DNA of 64,000 nt, from NCBI RefSeq assembly GCF_000422245.1, contig NZ_ATHI01000032.1:89282-153281 (forward strand), written 5' to 3'. Both the position numbers and the translations under genes were made by a program. The DNA comes from Alkalidesulfovibrio alkalitolerans DSM 16529. Its GTDB lineage: Bacteria; Desulfobacterota; Desulfovibrionia; Desulfovibrionales; Desulfovibrionaceae. Below the pieces are notes generated by a model. It was given only the letters and a program-made list of their open reading frames with translations. It did not search any database and had not been told where the DNA came from. Below, piece by piece: positions 56,282 through 64,000 of the stretch. Within the stretch, counting starts at the first letter, position 1. Every line of letters begins with the position of its first letter.

Positions 56282-57643
56282 TCAGGGCACGAGCAAAACC
56301 TGGATGTCGCAGACGTTGGTGTTGGTCGGTCCGGTTTTCAGGAGTCGGCCGAGCTTGTCAAAATAATGGTAGGCATCGTTGTGGGCGAGGAAGGCGACTG
56401 GCTTCAGGCCTTTCTGTAGGCCTTCGTCCAAGATCGAAGCCGAGGCGAAGGCTCCGGTGGCGTCCGTTGGGCCGTCGCTGCCGTCCGTGGATGCGGCCAG
56501 AAACACCGCCTCGCGAGCGTCCTTGGGCGAACGATCAAGGCCCGCAAGATAGGCCAGGGCCATCTCCTGATTGCGGCCGCCCTTGCCCTGGCCTCGCAGG
56601 GTCACGGTGGTTTCGCCGCCCGCGATGACACAGGCCGGACGTTTCACGGGCATGCCGTGGGCGGCGATGTCCTTGGCCACCCCCAGGAACACGCCCGCGA
56701 TCTCTCGCGCCTCGCCCGTCAGGTGCGAACTCAGGAGCAGCGTGTCGTAGCCGAGTTCACGCGCCTTGTCGCACGCCGCAAGCAGGGCCTGCTGATTGGT
56801 GCCGATGAGCACCGTGCGCACCGTGTCGAACGCCTTGTCGCCGCAGCCGGGCGCTTCCGGCAGGCAGCCCTTTGCCCCGTCGCGCAAGACGGCCTCCGCG
56901 GAGGCGGGAATCTTGCCCGACAGGCCATAACGCTCGATCACGCCGTGGGCGTCCGTGCAGGTCGTGCTGTCGGGCACGGTCAACCCACTCGCGATGGCGT
57001 CCAGATCGTCGCCGATGACGTCGGAAAGGATGAGACTCAGTACGTCCGCCCCGGCAATGGCCTGGGCGAGCCTGCCTCCCTTGATGCGTGAAAGTTTCTT
57101 GCGCACGCAATTGATTTCCTGGATGGACGCGCCCGAGGCGAGCAGCTTGAGGGTCACTGCCTGCTTGTCCTCAAGGGTCAGGGCATGCGTCTCGTCCTTG
57201 TACGGCGCGGCCAGAATGGCCGATCCGCCGCCTGAAACGAGAACGATGACCAGATCATTCGGCCGGGCCTTGCCTGCCTCCTCCAGCACGGCTTCGGCCG
57301 CGCGGACGCTCCGCTCGTCCGGCACAGGGTGGGCGGCTTCAATCAAGCGCACGTGGGCGAGGTCTTCGAGGTGCCCCTCCTTGACCGCGACGATGCCCCC
57401 AGTGATCCGCTTGCCGAGCAGCCGCTCCAGACCGAGCGCCATGCGGGCCGAGGCCTTGCCCGCGCCGAGCACGATGATGCGCTCGTACGATGACAGATCG
57501 TAGGCGAACGATTCACTCTCCGTGCGCACGCGCAGGATGTCGCCATCCAGCGAAAGTATGCGCTCCATCATGCCCAGAGGATCGACCCGGGCGAGTCCGG
57601 CCCGGAATATGGCTTCCGCGTCGCGTAGCGCGTCCTTCGTCAT
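56282..57643 (-). CDS. Glycerate 2-kinase, MOFRL/GckA type
   Basis: Phosphorylates D-glycerate to 2-phosphoglycerate. The protein has 453 residues, the class II (GckA/TtuD) type. The DUF4147 N-terminal domain has VLGAGKASARMALGLERLL and VSGGGSAILAAP. The C-terminal MOFRL domain has VIAGGETTVTLRGQGKGGRNQEMALA and STDGSDGPTDATGA. I chose ATG 57643 (MTKDALRD), with GGAGA about 6 nt upstream; ATG 57655 is possible. It follows the hydroxyacid dehydrogenase gene by 53 nt, forming a hydroxypyruvate/glycerate pair. Confidence 0.92.
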   Translation of the reverse strand: MTKDALRDAEAIFRAGLARVDPLGMMERILSLDGDILRVRTESESFAYDLSSYERIIVLGAGKASARMALGLERLLGKRITGGIVAVKEGHLEDLAHVRLIEAAHPVPDERSVRAAEAVLEEAGKARPNDLVIVLVSGGGSAILAAPYKDETHALTLEDKQAVTLKLLASGASIQEINCVRKKLSRIKGGRLAQAIAGADVLSLILSDVIGDDLDAIASGLTVPDSTTCTDAHGVIERYGLSGKIPASAEAVLRDGAKGCLPEAPGCGDKAFDTVRTVLIGTNQQALLAACDKARELGYDTLLLSSHLTGEAREIAGVFLGVAKDIAAHGMPVKRPACVIAGGETTVTLRGQGKGGRNQEMALAYLAGLDRSPKDAREAVFLAASTDGSDGPTDATGAFASASILDEGLQKGLKPVAFLAHNDAYHYFDKLGRLLKTGPTNTNVCDIQVLLVP

Positions 57644-57696
57644 CGCTGTCTCCATTGTCTTGTCGTCACCGCTGAAAGCCGAGGCTGCCAAAAGCC

Positions 57697-58671
57697 TCAA
57701 CCGAGCACTTCCGGATTGAGGATCGTCGGGGGCCGCGCGCTCGCGAGCATGGCGAGCAGGTTGCGCGCCGCAAGCTCGGCCATGCCGTCGCGCGAGGAGT
57801 TCGTGGCCGACCCGATGTGGGGCAGCAGCACGGCGTTTTTCAGTTCCGAAAGCCCTTCGGCCATGCGGGGTTCAAATTCATAGACGTCGAGCCCCGCGCC
57901 CGCGATGACCCCGTTTCGAAGCGCCCAGACGAGGTCGTCTTCCTTGATGATCGGTCCGCGCCCGGTATTCACGAGCACGGCCGTGCGCTTCATGCGGGAA
58001 AAGCTCTCGCGGTTGAAGAGGTGGCGCGTTTCAGGGGTCAGCGGGGCGTGGATGCTGATGAAGTCAGACTGGGCCAGCAACTCATCGAAGGAAACTTTCC
58101 GGGCTTTGGTCTGCGCTTCAAGTTCAGGGTTAGAGGAGCGGTTGTAATAGATCAGAGGCATGCCGAATCCCTGGGCCATACGGGCCACTGCCGCGCCGAT
58201 GCGCCCTGCCCCGAGGATGCCCAACGTCTTTCCGCTGACGTCGAGCCCGATGAACTGCAAAGGCCCCCAGCCGGTCCACGTGCCGGAGCGCATCACCGCA
58301 TCCGTTTCGACCACGCGGCGTGCCACCGCGAAGATGAGGGCCCAGGCGAGCTCGGCCGTGGCCAGAGTCAGAACATCCGGTGTATTGGAGACTGGAATCT
58401 TGCGACGCGTGGCTTCGGCCACGTCGATGTTGTCGTAGCCCACCGCGTAATTGGCGTATCCCTTGAGATTTTTCGCCGCGTCGAAAAACGCCGCGTCGAT
58501 CTTGTCCGTGAGCAACCCGATGACCCCGTCGACTTCCGCGACCTTGGCCAGAAGCTCTTCACGCGACAATGGTCTGTCTTCCGGGTTGATCATTACGTCA
58601 CACGATTTCTCAAGAAGCGCGACTCCAGCCTGCGGGATTTTACGGGTAATGAAGACCTTTTTCCGCTGCAT
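57697..58671 (-). CDS. D-2-hydroxyacid dehydrogenase (glyoxylate/hydroxypyruvate reductase type)
   Basis: NAD(P)-dependent reductase of 324 residues. The nucleotide loop is LGILGAGRIGAAVARMAQ, and the catalytic Arg, Glu and His are in VNTGRGPII, AGLDVYEFEP and LLPHIGSAT. The N-terminal half starts KVFITRKIPQAGVALL, as in GyaR/HPR glyoxylate reductases. AAGGAGG precedes ATG 58671. It is read before the glycerate kinase gene, so it probably supplies D-glycerate. Confidence 0.9.
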   Translation of the reverse strand: MQRKKVFITRKIPQAGVALLEKSCDVMINPEDRPLSREELLAKVAEVDGVIGLLTDKIDAAFFDAAKNLKGYANYAVGYDNIDVAEATRRKIPVSNTPDVLTLATAELAWALIFAVARRVVETDAVMRSGTWTGWGPLQFIGLDVSGKTLGILGAGRIGAAVARMAQGFGMPLIYYNRSSNPELEAQTKARKVSFDELLAQSDFISIHAPLTPETRHLFNRESFSRMKRTAVLVNTGRGPIIKEDDLVWALRNGVIAGAGLDVYEFEPRMAEGLSELKNAVLLPHIGSATNSSRDGMAELAARNLLAMLASARPPTILNPEVLG

Positions 58672-58765
58672 GCGGTCCTCCTTGGCGATCGGCATATCTT
58701 GGCGACACGAACACGTATCTTTACCCGTTCGCGCCGTGCCCGGCAATCCGCACCTGCCGCTACAA

Positions 58766-58800
58766 ACGAAAAGGCCCGCCCGGCGAACCGGACGGGCCTT
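58766..58800 (-). terminator. Terminator after ppaC
   Basis: A 13-bp stem with one mismatch (AAGGCCCG-n-CCGG with its complement) is followed on the minus strand by TTTTCGTTT. It lies 29 nt past the ppaC stop, and closes a monocistronic unit. Confidence 0.85.
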
Positions 58801-58828
58801 TAATATCAGTCAGGCGAATCCTTGGAGC

Positions 58829-59755
58829 CTAGCCCTTGAAGGCCTTCTCGAAGGGAGGCACGACCTGCTTCTTGCGGGACAGCACGCCGTCCAGCCACAC
58901 GCTCTTGCCTTCGATCTTCTTACCGAAGGCTTTTTCGACCACGGAAGGATCGTCGGTCAGACAGAGCATCTCGGAGCCTTCCTTCATGATGTCGGTCAGG
59001 AGCAGGAACACGGAGTGGTTACCGCCTTCCTTCTTGGCCTTCTCCATCTCGGCGTACAGACCGTCCTTGTAGGGGGTCAGGATGGACAGGTCCACGACCT
59101 CGAGTTGGCCGATGCCGACCTTCTTGCCGGACATGTCGAAATCCTTGTAGTCGCGGTTCAGCAGATCCTTCATGGGGGTGCCTTCCACCGCGGACTTGAC
59201 CTTGAACATCTCCACGCCAATGGACATGTAGTCGGAAACGCCGGCGATCTTGGCCAGGGCGTCAACGGCCTTCTTGTCGGCGTCGGTGCAGGTCGGGGAC
59301 TTGAACATGACCGTGTCGGAGAGGATGGCGCAGAGCATGGCGCCGGCGATGGGCTTGGGAACCTCGACCTTGAAGAAGTCGTACATGCCCTTGATCACGG
59401 TGCAGGAGCAGCCCACGGGCCAGACCCACATCTCGAGCGGGTTGGTGGTGGTCACGTCGCCCAGCTTGTGGTGATCCACGACGGCCACAATCTCGCCCTT
59501 GTCGAGGTTGGCCAGGGACTGAGACAGGTCGGTGTGATCGACCAGGATGATCTGCTGCCCGGTGGCGTCGGTGACGATCTCGGGAGCGGCCAGGCCGAAC
59601 TTGTCGAGCACGAACTTGGACTCGGGGTTCACGGCGCCCTGAGCCACGGGCTTGACGTCCTTGCCATACGCCTTCTTGTAGAGATCGGCGACGGCGATGG
59701 CCGACACGATGGTGTCGGTATCCGGGTTTTTGTGACCAACAGCAATGATAGCCAT
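58829..59755 (-). CDS. ppaC: Manganese-dependent inorganic pyrophosphatase (family II)
   Basis: Hydrolyses pyrophosphate. In sulfate reducers it pulls ATP sulfurylase forward during sulfate activation. The protein has 308 residues, the short form without CBS domains. The metal sites are GHKNPDTDTI, VDHTD and VVDHHKLGD, the DHH signature. The C-terminal DHHA2 domain ends with the SRKKQVVPP substrate motif. AGGAGGAG precedes the ATG. A Rex-like palindrome lies about 45 nt upstream and a terminator follows. Confidence 0.96.
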   Translation of the reverse strand: MAIIAVGHKNPDTDTIVSAIAVADLYKKAYGKDVKPVAQGAVNPESKFVLDKFGLAAPEIVTDATGQQIILVDHTDLSQSLANLDKGEIVAVVDHHKLGDVTTTNPLEMWVWPVGCSCTVIKGMYDFFKVEVPKPIAGAMLCAILSDTVMFKSPTCTDADKKAVDALAKIAGVSDYMSIGVEMFKVKSAVEGTPMKDLLNRDYKDFDMSGKKVGIGQLEVVDLSILTPYKDGLYAEMEKAKKEGGNHSVFLLLTDIMKEGSEMLCLTDDPSVVEKAFGKKIEGKSVWLDGVLSRKKQVVPPFEKAFKG

Positions 59756-59798
59756 GATCTCCTCCTAAAGGGACTTTAGTGTCATGTAACCAAAGGAC

Positions 59799-59816
59799 AT
59801 GTGACAATTATCACAA
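59799..59816 (-). promoter_or_regulatory. Rex-like operator upstream of ppaC
   Basis: On the minus strand the site reads TTGTGA-TAATTG-TCACAT, 11 of 12 positions of the Rex half-sites TTGTGA-N6-TCACAA. A TTGGCA (59828-59833) is 17 nt from TAATTG, so the site would cover the -10 region, as expected for a repressor. HcpR/CRP sites (TGTGA-N6-TCACA) also fit. Confidence 0.55.
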
Positions 59817-59861
59817 GTCCCTCTGGATGCCAAGCCCGCAAGCAGGGTTTTTTAAAAAAGT

Positions 59862-61061
59862 TCAGAGGGTGAATTGGCCGCGCTCGTAGATAACCCGCCG
59901 TTCTCCGCCGGGAAGCCGCGCGGTCACGACCTTGTCCTCCGTATTCACAAGGTCCCAGTGCATGGCCGAGATGTTGAAGCCGAGTTGTTTTTTCATGGCC
60001 TCGTCGAGGATCGCGGCGTCGCCGTCAAAGGTGTCGGAATAGGACATACCCAACGCCACGTGACAGTTGCCGTGCTCCCCTCCGTAGTTCTCGTCGAACA
60101 GGGTGTGGGCCATGAATTTGTCGATGCGTGAGAAGCGCTTGTCCGTGAGCGAAAATTCTCCCAACCGCCGCGCTCCGGCATCCATGGATATCTGCCGGAG
60201 CGCGAAACCCTCGCCCGCCTCCGCCGAGAGGCTCGTAACCTGGCCGCCCTTGAAAACGAGCCGAACGCCCTGCACGATGTTGCCGCTGCGAAAGGACGGC
60301 TGGTCGGCGTAGAACACGCCGCGCGCGCTGTTCTGATTCGGGGAGGTATAGACCTCGAAACTCGGAATGTTGTGCCCGGTGATGCCGAGCCAGCGTCGCC
60401 GCTCGCCAAGGGAGAGCTCCAGGTCCGTGTTCTCGGACTGCACGTGCAGGGAAGAGATGCAAAGCCCGTTGAGCCAGGACTTGATCTCCTGGACGTGCTC
60501 GAATATGCGACGCCATTCTTTGACCGGCTCGCTCGCCCCCAGGTGACAGGCGCTGGCGACCTGCGCGGAATATTCTTCGGGCGACAACTCGGAATGCCCA
60601 GCGAGCGCGCAGGTCGGGTACAACGCCAGAGTCCACCCGTAGCCGCCCAATTCCTCCTTGCGGTCCAAAATGTCCCGCAATGGTTTGAGCGCCAGTTGCC
60701 GCACCGTGATGTCCTCGGGATTCACATGGCACAGATGTGTCAGGGAATCAGGCGCGAGAAGGTAGATGCCCCCGGCCAGACCGCGCATGAGATGCTCCTC
60801 GCCCGGCGCAACGAACCTGAGCTGATTGAACCGACCCAGACGGTAGAGATCCGTTTCCATGGTCGGGGTCATGGTCATGCGCGGCACGGGATTGAGCCCC
60901 TCGTCGAGCAGGTGCGCATGCACCGTTTCGGCCAAGGGAAGGGCTGCCTTGTCAAAGCGCACCAACACCGCGTCGCCGTGCTTAAACGGCTCCTTGCGCG
61001 AGATGCCGAGTCCCCAAAGAAGAATTTCGGCGTATTTTTCAAGTTGTGTCTGCGTGAACAC
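59862..61061 (-). CDS. M29 family aminopeptidase
   Basis: Metalloaminopeptidase of 399 residues in the thermophilic (AmpS/T) family. Metal-binding residues are recognisable in GEFSLTDKRFSR (Glu), GEHGNCHVALGMSY (His, His, Tyr) and MHWDLV (His, Asp). Such enzymes trim N-terminal residues from peptides in the cytosol. The start is GTG 61061 with AAGGAGA upstream. It starts 9 nt after dinB on the same strand. Confidence 0.88.
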   Translation of the reverse strand: MFTQTQLEKYAEILLWGLGISRKEPFKHGDAVLVRFDKAALPLAETVHAHLLDEGLNPVPRMTMTPTMETDLYRLGRFNQLRFVAPGEEHLMRGLAGGIYLLAPDSLTHLCHVNPEDITVRQLALKPLRDILDRKEELGGYGWTLALYPTCALAGHSELSPEEYSAQVASACHLGASEPVKEWRRIFEHVQEIKSWLNGLCISSLHVQSENTDLELSLGERRRWLGITGHNIPSFEVYTSPNQNSARGVFYADQPSFRSGNIVQGVRLVFKGGQVTSLSAEAGEGFALRQISMDAGARRLGEFSLTDKRFSRIDKFMAHTLFDENYGGEHGNCHVALGMSYSDTFDGDAAILDEAMKKQLGFNISAMHWDLVNTEDKVVTARLPGGERRVIYERGQFTL

Positions 61062-61070
61062 GCGCTCTCC

Positions 61071-62267
61071 TTATTTTCCGGTTCTCCAGAAATCGAACGT
61101 ACGGCCCCGAAAAACCGCTGTACCGCCGAATTTCTCTTTAATGGCGTCGAGCGCCTTGTCCAGGCGAAGCATCTCTTCTTCTCCCGGCTCGTCCCAAAGC
61201 CCAAGCTGCCGCTCCCCGCGCGAAAAGCCCGAGACGCTCACCCCGATGAGCCGAAGCGGCATGGGAAGCGACTCTGCATCGAGAAGTTCCTCGGCCGCCC
61301 TGAAGATGTCGTCCGTGCACTGAACCGGACGGGCCAGGGTCCGGCTCCTGGTGATGGTGCGAAAGTCCTTGAACTTCATCTTCAAGGTCACTGTCCGGCC
61401 GAAATACCCTTCCTTGCGCAGATCACGGCCCACGCGCTCGGACTGACGCATCAGCCACCGCTTTAGTTCCTCACGATCATTCGTGTCGGCGCGGAAGGTG
61501 TTTTCCGCGCCCGAGGATTTGGGCGCGGCGTGGGGCCTGAGCACCGCGTTCCCCTCACCCTTGGCTCTGGCGTACAGAAACTGCGCGGCCTTTTCACCCA
61601 GGCGACCGGCCCAGAACGCCTCTGTAAAGCGCAGGATATCCGAGGTGTGACGCACGCCCAGGGAGTTCAATTCCGCTTCGAGTCGTTTACCCACGCCAGG
61701 AATGCGTCCCACCGGCAGGGTCGTCAAAAAGGCCGGAATATCCTGGGGAGGCAGAATGTAGATGCCATCCGGCTTGTTGATGTCCGAGCATATCTTTGCC
61801 AGAAACTTGTTGGGGGCAATGCCGATCGAACAGGTTAGGCCCGTCACCTCGTGAATCCGCTCCTTCATGCGCATGGCCAGGACTCGCGGGCTTTGGTGCA
61901 AGAGTCCCATGCCCGTGATATCCACATATGCCTCATCCACGGAGGTCTGCTCGACGAGTGGCGAAAAATTCGCCACTTCCCGCATCACCAGGCGAGAGAT
62001 CTCTCCATAGCGCTTGTGACGTCCAGGCAGAAAGATGCCCTGTGGACAGAGCTTGCGCGCCCGGGCCACGGGCATGGCAGAATGGACGCCGAATTTCCGC
62101 GCCGCATAGGAAGCCGCGGAAACAACGCCCCTGTCCGACGCGCCGATGATCACTGGCTTGCCCTTGAGCGACGGGTTGTCCACCTCCTCCACGGACGCGA
62201 AAAAGGCGTCCATATCCAGATGAAGAATCACCGGCGCATGCTCGTGGTGCCCGCTGCGCTCTGCCAT
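61071..62267 (-). CDS. dinB: DNA polymerase IV (Y family)
   Basis: Low-fidelity translesion polymerase of 398 residues. The catalytic acids are in LDMDAFFASVE and SVDEAYVD, and the little finger domain ends with RLIGVSVSGF and a clamp-binding-like QLGLWD. GGAYAARK-type AASYAARKFGVHSAMP is the nucleotide-selecting region. No LexA box was found upstream by eye. It is first in a pair with the M29 gene. Confidence 0.95.
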   Translation of the reverse strand: MAERSGHHEHAPVILHLDMDAFFASVEEVDNPSLKGKPVIIGASDRGVVSAASYAARKFGVHSAMPVARARKLCPQGIFLPGRHKRYGEISRLVMREVANFSPLVEQTSVDEAYVDITGMGLLHQSPRVLAMRMKERIHEVTGLTCSIGIAPNKFLAKICSDINKPDGIYILPPQDIPAFLTTLPVGRIPGVGKRLEAELNSLGVRHTSDILRFTEAFWAGRLGEKAAQFLYARAKGEGNAVLRPHAAPKSSGAENTFRADTNDREELKRWLMRQSERVGRDLRKEGYFGRTVTLKMKFKDFRTITRSRTLARPVQCTDDIFRAAEELLDAESLPMPLRLIGVSVSGFSRGERQLGLWDEPGEEEMLRLDKALDAIKEKFGGTAVFRGRTFDFWRTGK

Positions 62268-62376
62268 CGGGGGTCAAACTCCTAGGAAGCATCTACCCCA
62301 GACTACGCAGAAACGCCACACTCCCGACGATCAAGGGTATTCGGACGCATCCGCATATCTCAAGTGCATGCTAAAG

Positions 62377-62407
62377 AAAAACGCCCCGGATCAGGGGATC
62401 CGAGGCG
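62377..62407 (-). terminator. Terminator after the 133-aa membrane protein gene
   Basis: An 11-bp stem with one mismatch (CGCCCCGGATC with GATCCGAGGCG) and a 4-nt loop is followed on the minus strand by T5. It lies 26 nt past the stop. Confidence 0.85.
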
Positions 62408-62433
62408 CGCAGAGTCGTTATCACATTCCAGGG

Positions 62434-62835
62434 CTACTCTTGCACCTGTCCCTGAATCCCCTGTAGGATCGTCAGAGCCTCGGTCAGACGGGCGGCCTGC
62501 TCCTCGCTCACCTTGCCCCGCATGTAGCCGAGCTTGGAGGTGATCTCGAAAAGCTCGTCGGCCACGATGGACTTGCGCACCTGCTCGGGCATGTCGGCCA
62601 CCGTAGTTTTCAGTGCAGCCACGTCGCCGCTCATGACCTGCACCTCGGCGGTCAGCCCCTTCAAATTCTGGTTCAGCCCGAAAAAGAACACTACCAAAAG
62701 AAGGACCGCCAAAATCGAAACGAACAGGGCCACCTTGCCCATGTCGCGGCTGGTCTTCTCCGGAGCCTCCGCAGGCTGGTTCTCGGGCTCGTGCCGGTAA
62801 TCGTTGAGGGTAGATATTTTTTCGGCTGCACTCAT
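62434..62835 (-). CDS. Single-pass membrane protein of unknown function, 133 aa
   Basis: The N-terminal 33 residues are polar (MSAAEKISTLNDYRHE). One strongly hydrophobic helix follows at about 35-54 (VALFVSILAVLLLVVFFFG). The rest is an amphipathic, probably coiled-coil region (55-133). No family is recognised. GGAGG lies 6 nt before the ATG. It is monocistronic with its own terminator, between dinB and the SLOG-like gene. Confidence 0.75.
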   Translation of the reverse strand: MSAAEKISTLNDYRHEPENQPAEAPEKTSRDMGKVALFVSILAVLLLVVFFFGLNQNLKGLTAEVQVMSGDVAALKTTVADMPEQVRKSIVADELFEITSKLGYMRGKVSEEQAARLTEALTILQGIQGQVQE

Positions 62836-62939
62836 TATACACCTCCAGTTCCCATGGCCGCCACGCGGCCCATCAAGGACAAGTAAGTCTTCGAGAAAAT
62901 CCTGTTTAACGTGGGCGTTTCTTACGCTTTGATCGTCGC

Positions 62940-63494
62940 TTAGCCAAAGCTTCGGGCGAAGAGGACGGCGATGGCCTTGCGGCCGTTTTCTTCGAGGAAG
63001 CGAGTGCCCGTGCCCGTAAAATGACTATGGGTGATCGTCGGCTCCCCGCAGCTCTCCCAATTCTCCTTGTCCCAGAAGAACCAACCATCCTTCACTTGAT
63101 CAAAAACGTACAGGGGCTTGTTGCACAGCTTGGCGAACTCCGCGCCCCAGCCCGTGCCGCCCTTGACAGTACCGTCTTCCAAAATGGATCCGACGACGTA
63201 AACTTCGTGCCCACTGGAAACTTGCCAGCAGATGGTTTGCAAAACCTTACGAAAAAGGGGCGCGCGGGAGTAGTCGCGATGCATGAGGCGAGAGACATAC
63301 GTCATGCTGACGTCCTTGAGGTTCAACTCCTCTTGGGTGAGCATGCGCACGCCGCGGGTCCGGGCAAGCTGGTGCCCCTCGAAGCTGTAATTGACTTCAT
63401 CGAGCCCGTACTTCTCGGCCATTTCGCCGAAAACCTGTTCCGCTCCGTTGGCGCCGCCGCTGTACAGAATGCATTCCTTGGGATTCAGACGCAT
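62940..63494 (-). CDS. SLOG-like Rossmann-fold protein of unknown function
   Basis: The protein has 184 residues. An N-terminal ILYSGGANGAEQVFGE loop and a later GGTGWGAEFAKLCNKPLYVFDQ loop resemble the nucleotide-binding motifs of SLOG/LOG-type proteins. The middle is basic and helical. Some SLOG proteins sense or cleave nucleotide derivatives; I cannot assign a substrate here. I chose ATG 63494 with AAGGAG upstream over a longer frame without support. It is divergent from a Nif11-like gene. Confidence 0.65.
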   Translation of the reverse strand: MRLNPKECILYSGGANGAEQVFGEMAEKYGLDEVNYSFEGHQLARTRGVRMLTQEELNLKDVSMTYVSRLMHRDYSRAPLFRKVLQTICWQVSSGHEVYVVGSILEDGTVKGGTGWGAEFAKLCNKPLYVFDQVKDGWFFWDKENWESCGEPTITHSHFTGTGTRFLEENGRKAIAVLFARSFG

Positions 63495-63660
63495 CGCTCG
63501 GACTCCTTGCGGGTTTTTGTGGATTCGTGTCGGGTAGCACAGGTCCGGGCGAAGGGCAACGGAATCGCAGACAACACGACCCGCGCGATGGTTTTTTCCA
63601 TGGCCCGGAAAACCTGTGCGTGGTAACATGCGCGACCATACGAGACGAAGGAGCTACCCC

Positions 63661-63906
63661 ATGCCCATGGCCCATGTCCGCCCATTTCTCAAGCAGATTC
63701 TCACCGATAAAACTTTCCGCGACAAGCTGATCTCAACATCGAATGCGGCGGATCGCGCAGAGGTTCTCGCCAAATACGGCTACGAATTCAGCGACACGGA
63801 GTTCGAGGAAGGCTACAACGCCACGCTGGTGGGTCTTCAATTCGAAGATGACGCGAACCGCTTGAAGGAATTCAAGCTCATGTGGGACATGCTGCGCCGT
63901 TTGTAG
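63661..63906 (+). CDS. Nif11-like small protein
   Basis: The 81-residue protein resembles the Nif11 domain: FLKQILTDKTFRDKL, then EVLAKYGYEFSDTEFEEGY. Some Nif11-type proteins are leader peptides for ribosomally made, modified products; others are linked to nitrogen fixation. No Gly-Gly leader end or core with Cys/Ser/Thr is seen, so this is probably not a precursor. AAGGAG lies 7 nt before the ATG at 63661; an in-frame ATG at 63616 lacks a ribosome site. Confidence 0.65.
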   Translation: MPMAHVRPFLKQILTDKTFRDKLISTSNAADRAEVLAKYGYEFSDTEFEEGYNATLVGLQFEDDANRLKEFKLMWDMLRRL

Positions 63907-63966
63907 TGCCCTTCCCCCGCTAAACCGGCCACTCGGCGGTTCTCCGATTCCCGCTTCATGCAACGC

Positions 63967-63998
63967 AAAAAGCCCCCGGTTTTGGACCGGGGGCTTTT
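63967..63998. terminator. Bidirectional terminator at the window end
   Basis: A 13-bp perfect stem (AAAAGCCCCCGGT with its complement), 5-nt loop and flanking A- and T-tracts give a terminator for the Nif11-like gene and for any convergent gene beyond the window. Confidence 0.88.
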
Positions 63999-64000
63999 GA

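Noticed and set aside
63616..63660. Longer start for the Nif11-like protein
   Set aside because: The extra 15 codons have no ribosome site, whereas AAGGAG sits just before 63661.

Overview
This 64 kb window is a high-GC, gene-dense stretch of core chromosome. It most likely comes from a sulfate-reducing Desulfovibrio-type bacterium (Desulfovibrionales). The clues are an adenylate kinase whose LID carries the Cys-X5-His-X15-Cys-X2-Cys metal site known from Desulfovibrio gigas, a PxxKW cysteine-rich small protein, a family II (DHH) pyrophosphatase, split glyQ/glyS, the Met8-type dehydrogenase/HemX-like/HemA cluster and abundant c-di-GMP genes. I see no phage, IS element, CRISPR array, rRNA or tRNA. 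The genus call is inference from protein families, not a database match.

Layout. 1-5.8 kb (minus, except one Nudix gene): tpiA-pgk-rimI, then suhB, mreB and a double-GAF gene. 6.1-11.1 kb (plus): a 583-aa unknown, gcvT behind a hairpin-rich leader, rsmE, rarA. 11.5-14 kb (minus): two glycosyltransferases. 14.1-19.2 kb (plus): precorrin-2 dehydrogenase, HemX-like protein, hemA, a small unknown, tilS, adk. 19.4-30.8 kb (minus): rpsT, then a unit read mfd, lipoprotein PPIase, surA-like, rodZ-like, recO, glyQ, glyS, and upstream of it a lone cheW. 31-39.4 kb: ugd (minus), then an overlapping plus-strand operon pdxJ-acpS-nnr-CBS-tsaE-lysC-cimA. 39.5-42.7 kb (minus): TrkA/TrkH-type potassium uptake, a PilZ protein, an esterase. 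42.8-56.2 kb (plus): mtaD-like deaminase, PxxKW protein, M20 peptidase, mnmG, membrane PilZ protein, corC-like, lnt, prfB with its programmed frameshift, GGDEF, MinD/FlhG-like ATPase, IHF-like protein, a probable UGA-containing selenoprotein, dapA. 56.3-63.5 kb (minus): glycerate kinase, hydroxyacid dehydrogenase, ppaC, M29 aminopeptidase, dinB, two unknowns. 63.66-63.9 kb (plus): a Nif11-like small protein.

How it fits together. adk and ppaC remove AMP and pyrophosphate, the by-products of sulfate activation and APS reduction. Both have a palindrome resembling the Rex operator (TTGTGA-N6-TCACAA) at their promoters. The precorrin-2 dehydrogenase/HemA cluster fits siroheme-dependent haem synthesis. 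lysC, cimA and dapA feed aspartate-family and isoleucine synthesis. Several chaperones and envelope proteins (SurA-like, PPIase lipoprotein, Lnt, MreB, RodZ-like) form a cell-envelope theme.

The most unusual item is at 54440-55297. A secreted UshA-like protein is interrupted by one in-frame UGA in a Cys-Pro-Thr-UGA context, followed at the right distance by a SECIS-like hairpin. It also appears to have lost the metal ligands of its family, so a redox role is plausible. Two related multi-tier palindromic repeats, each between convergent genes, are the other notable structures.
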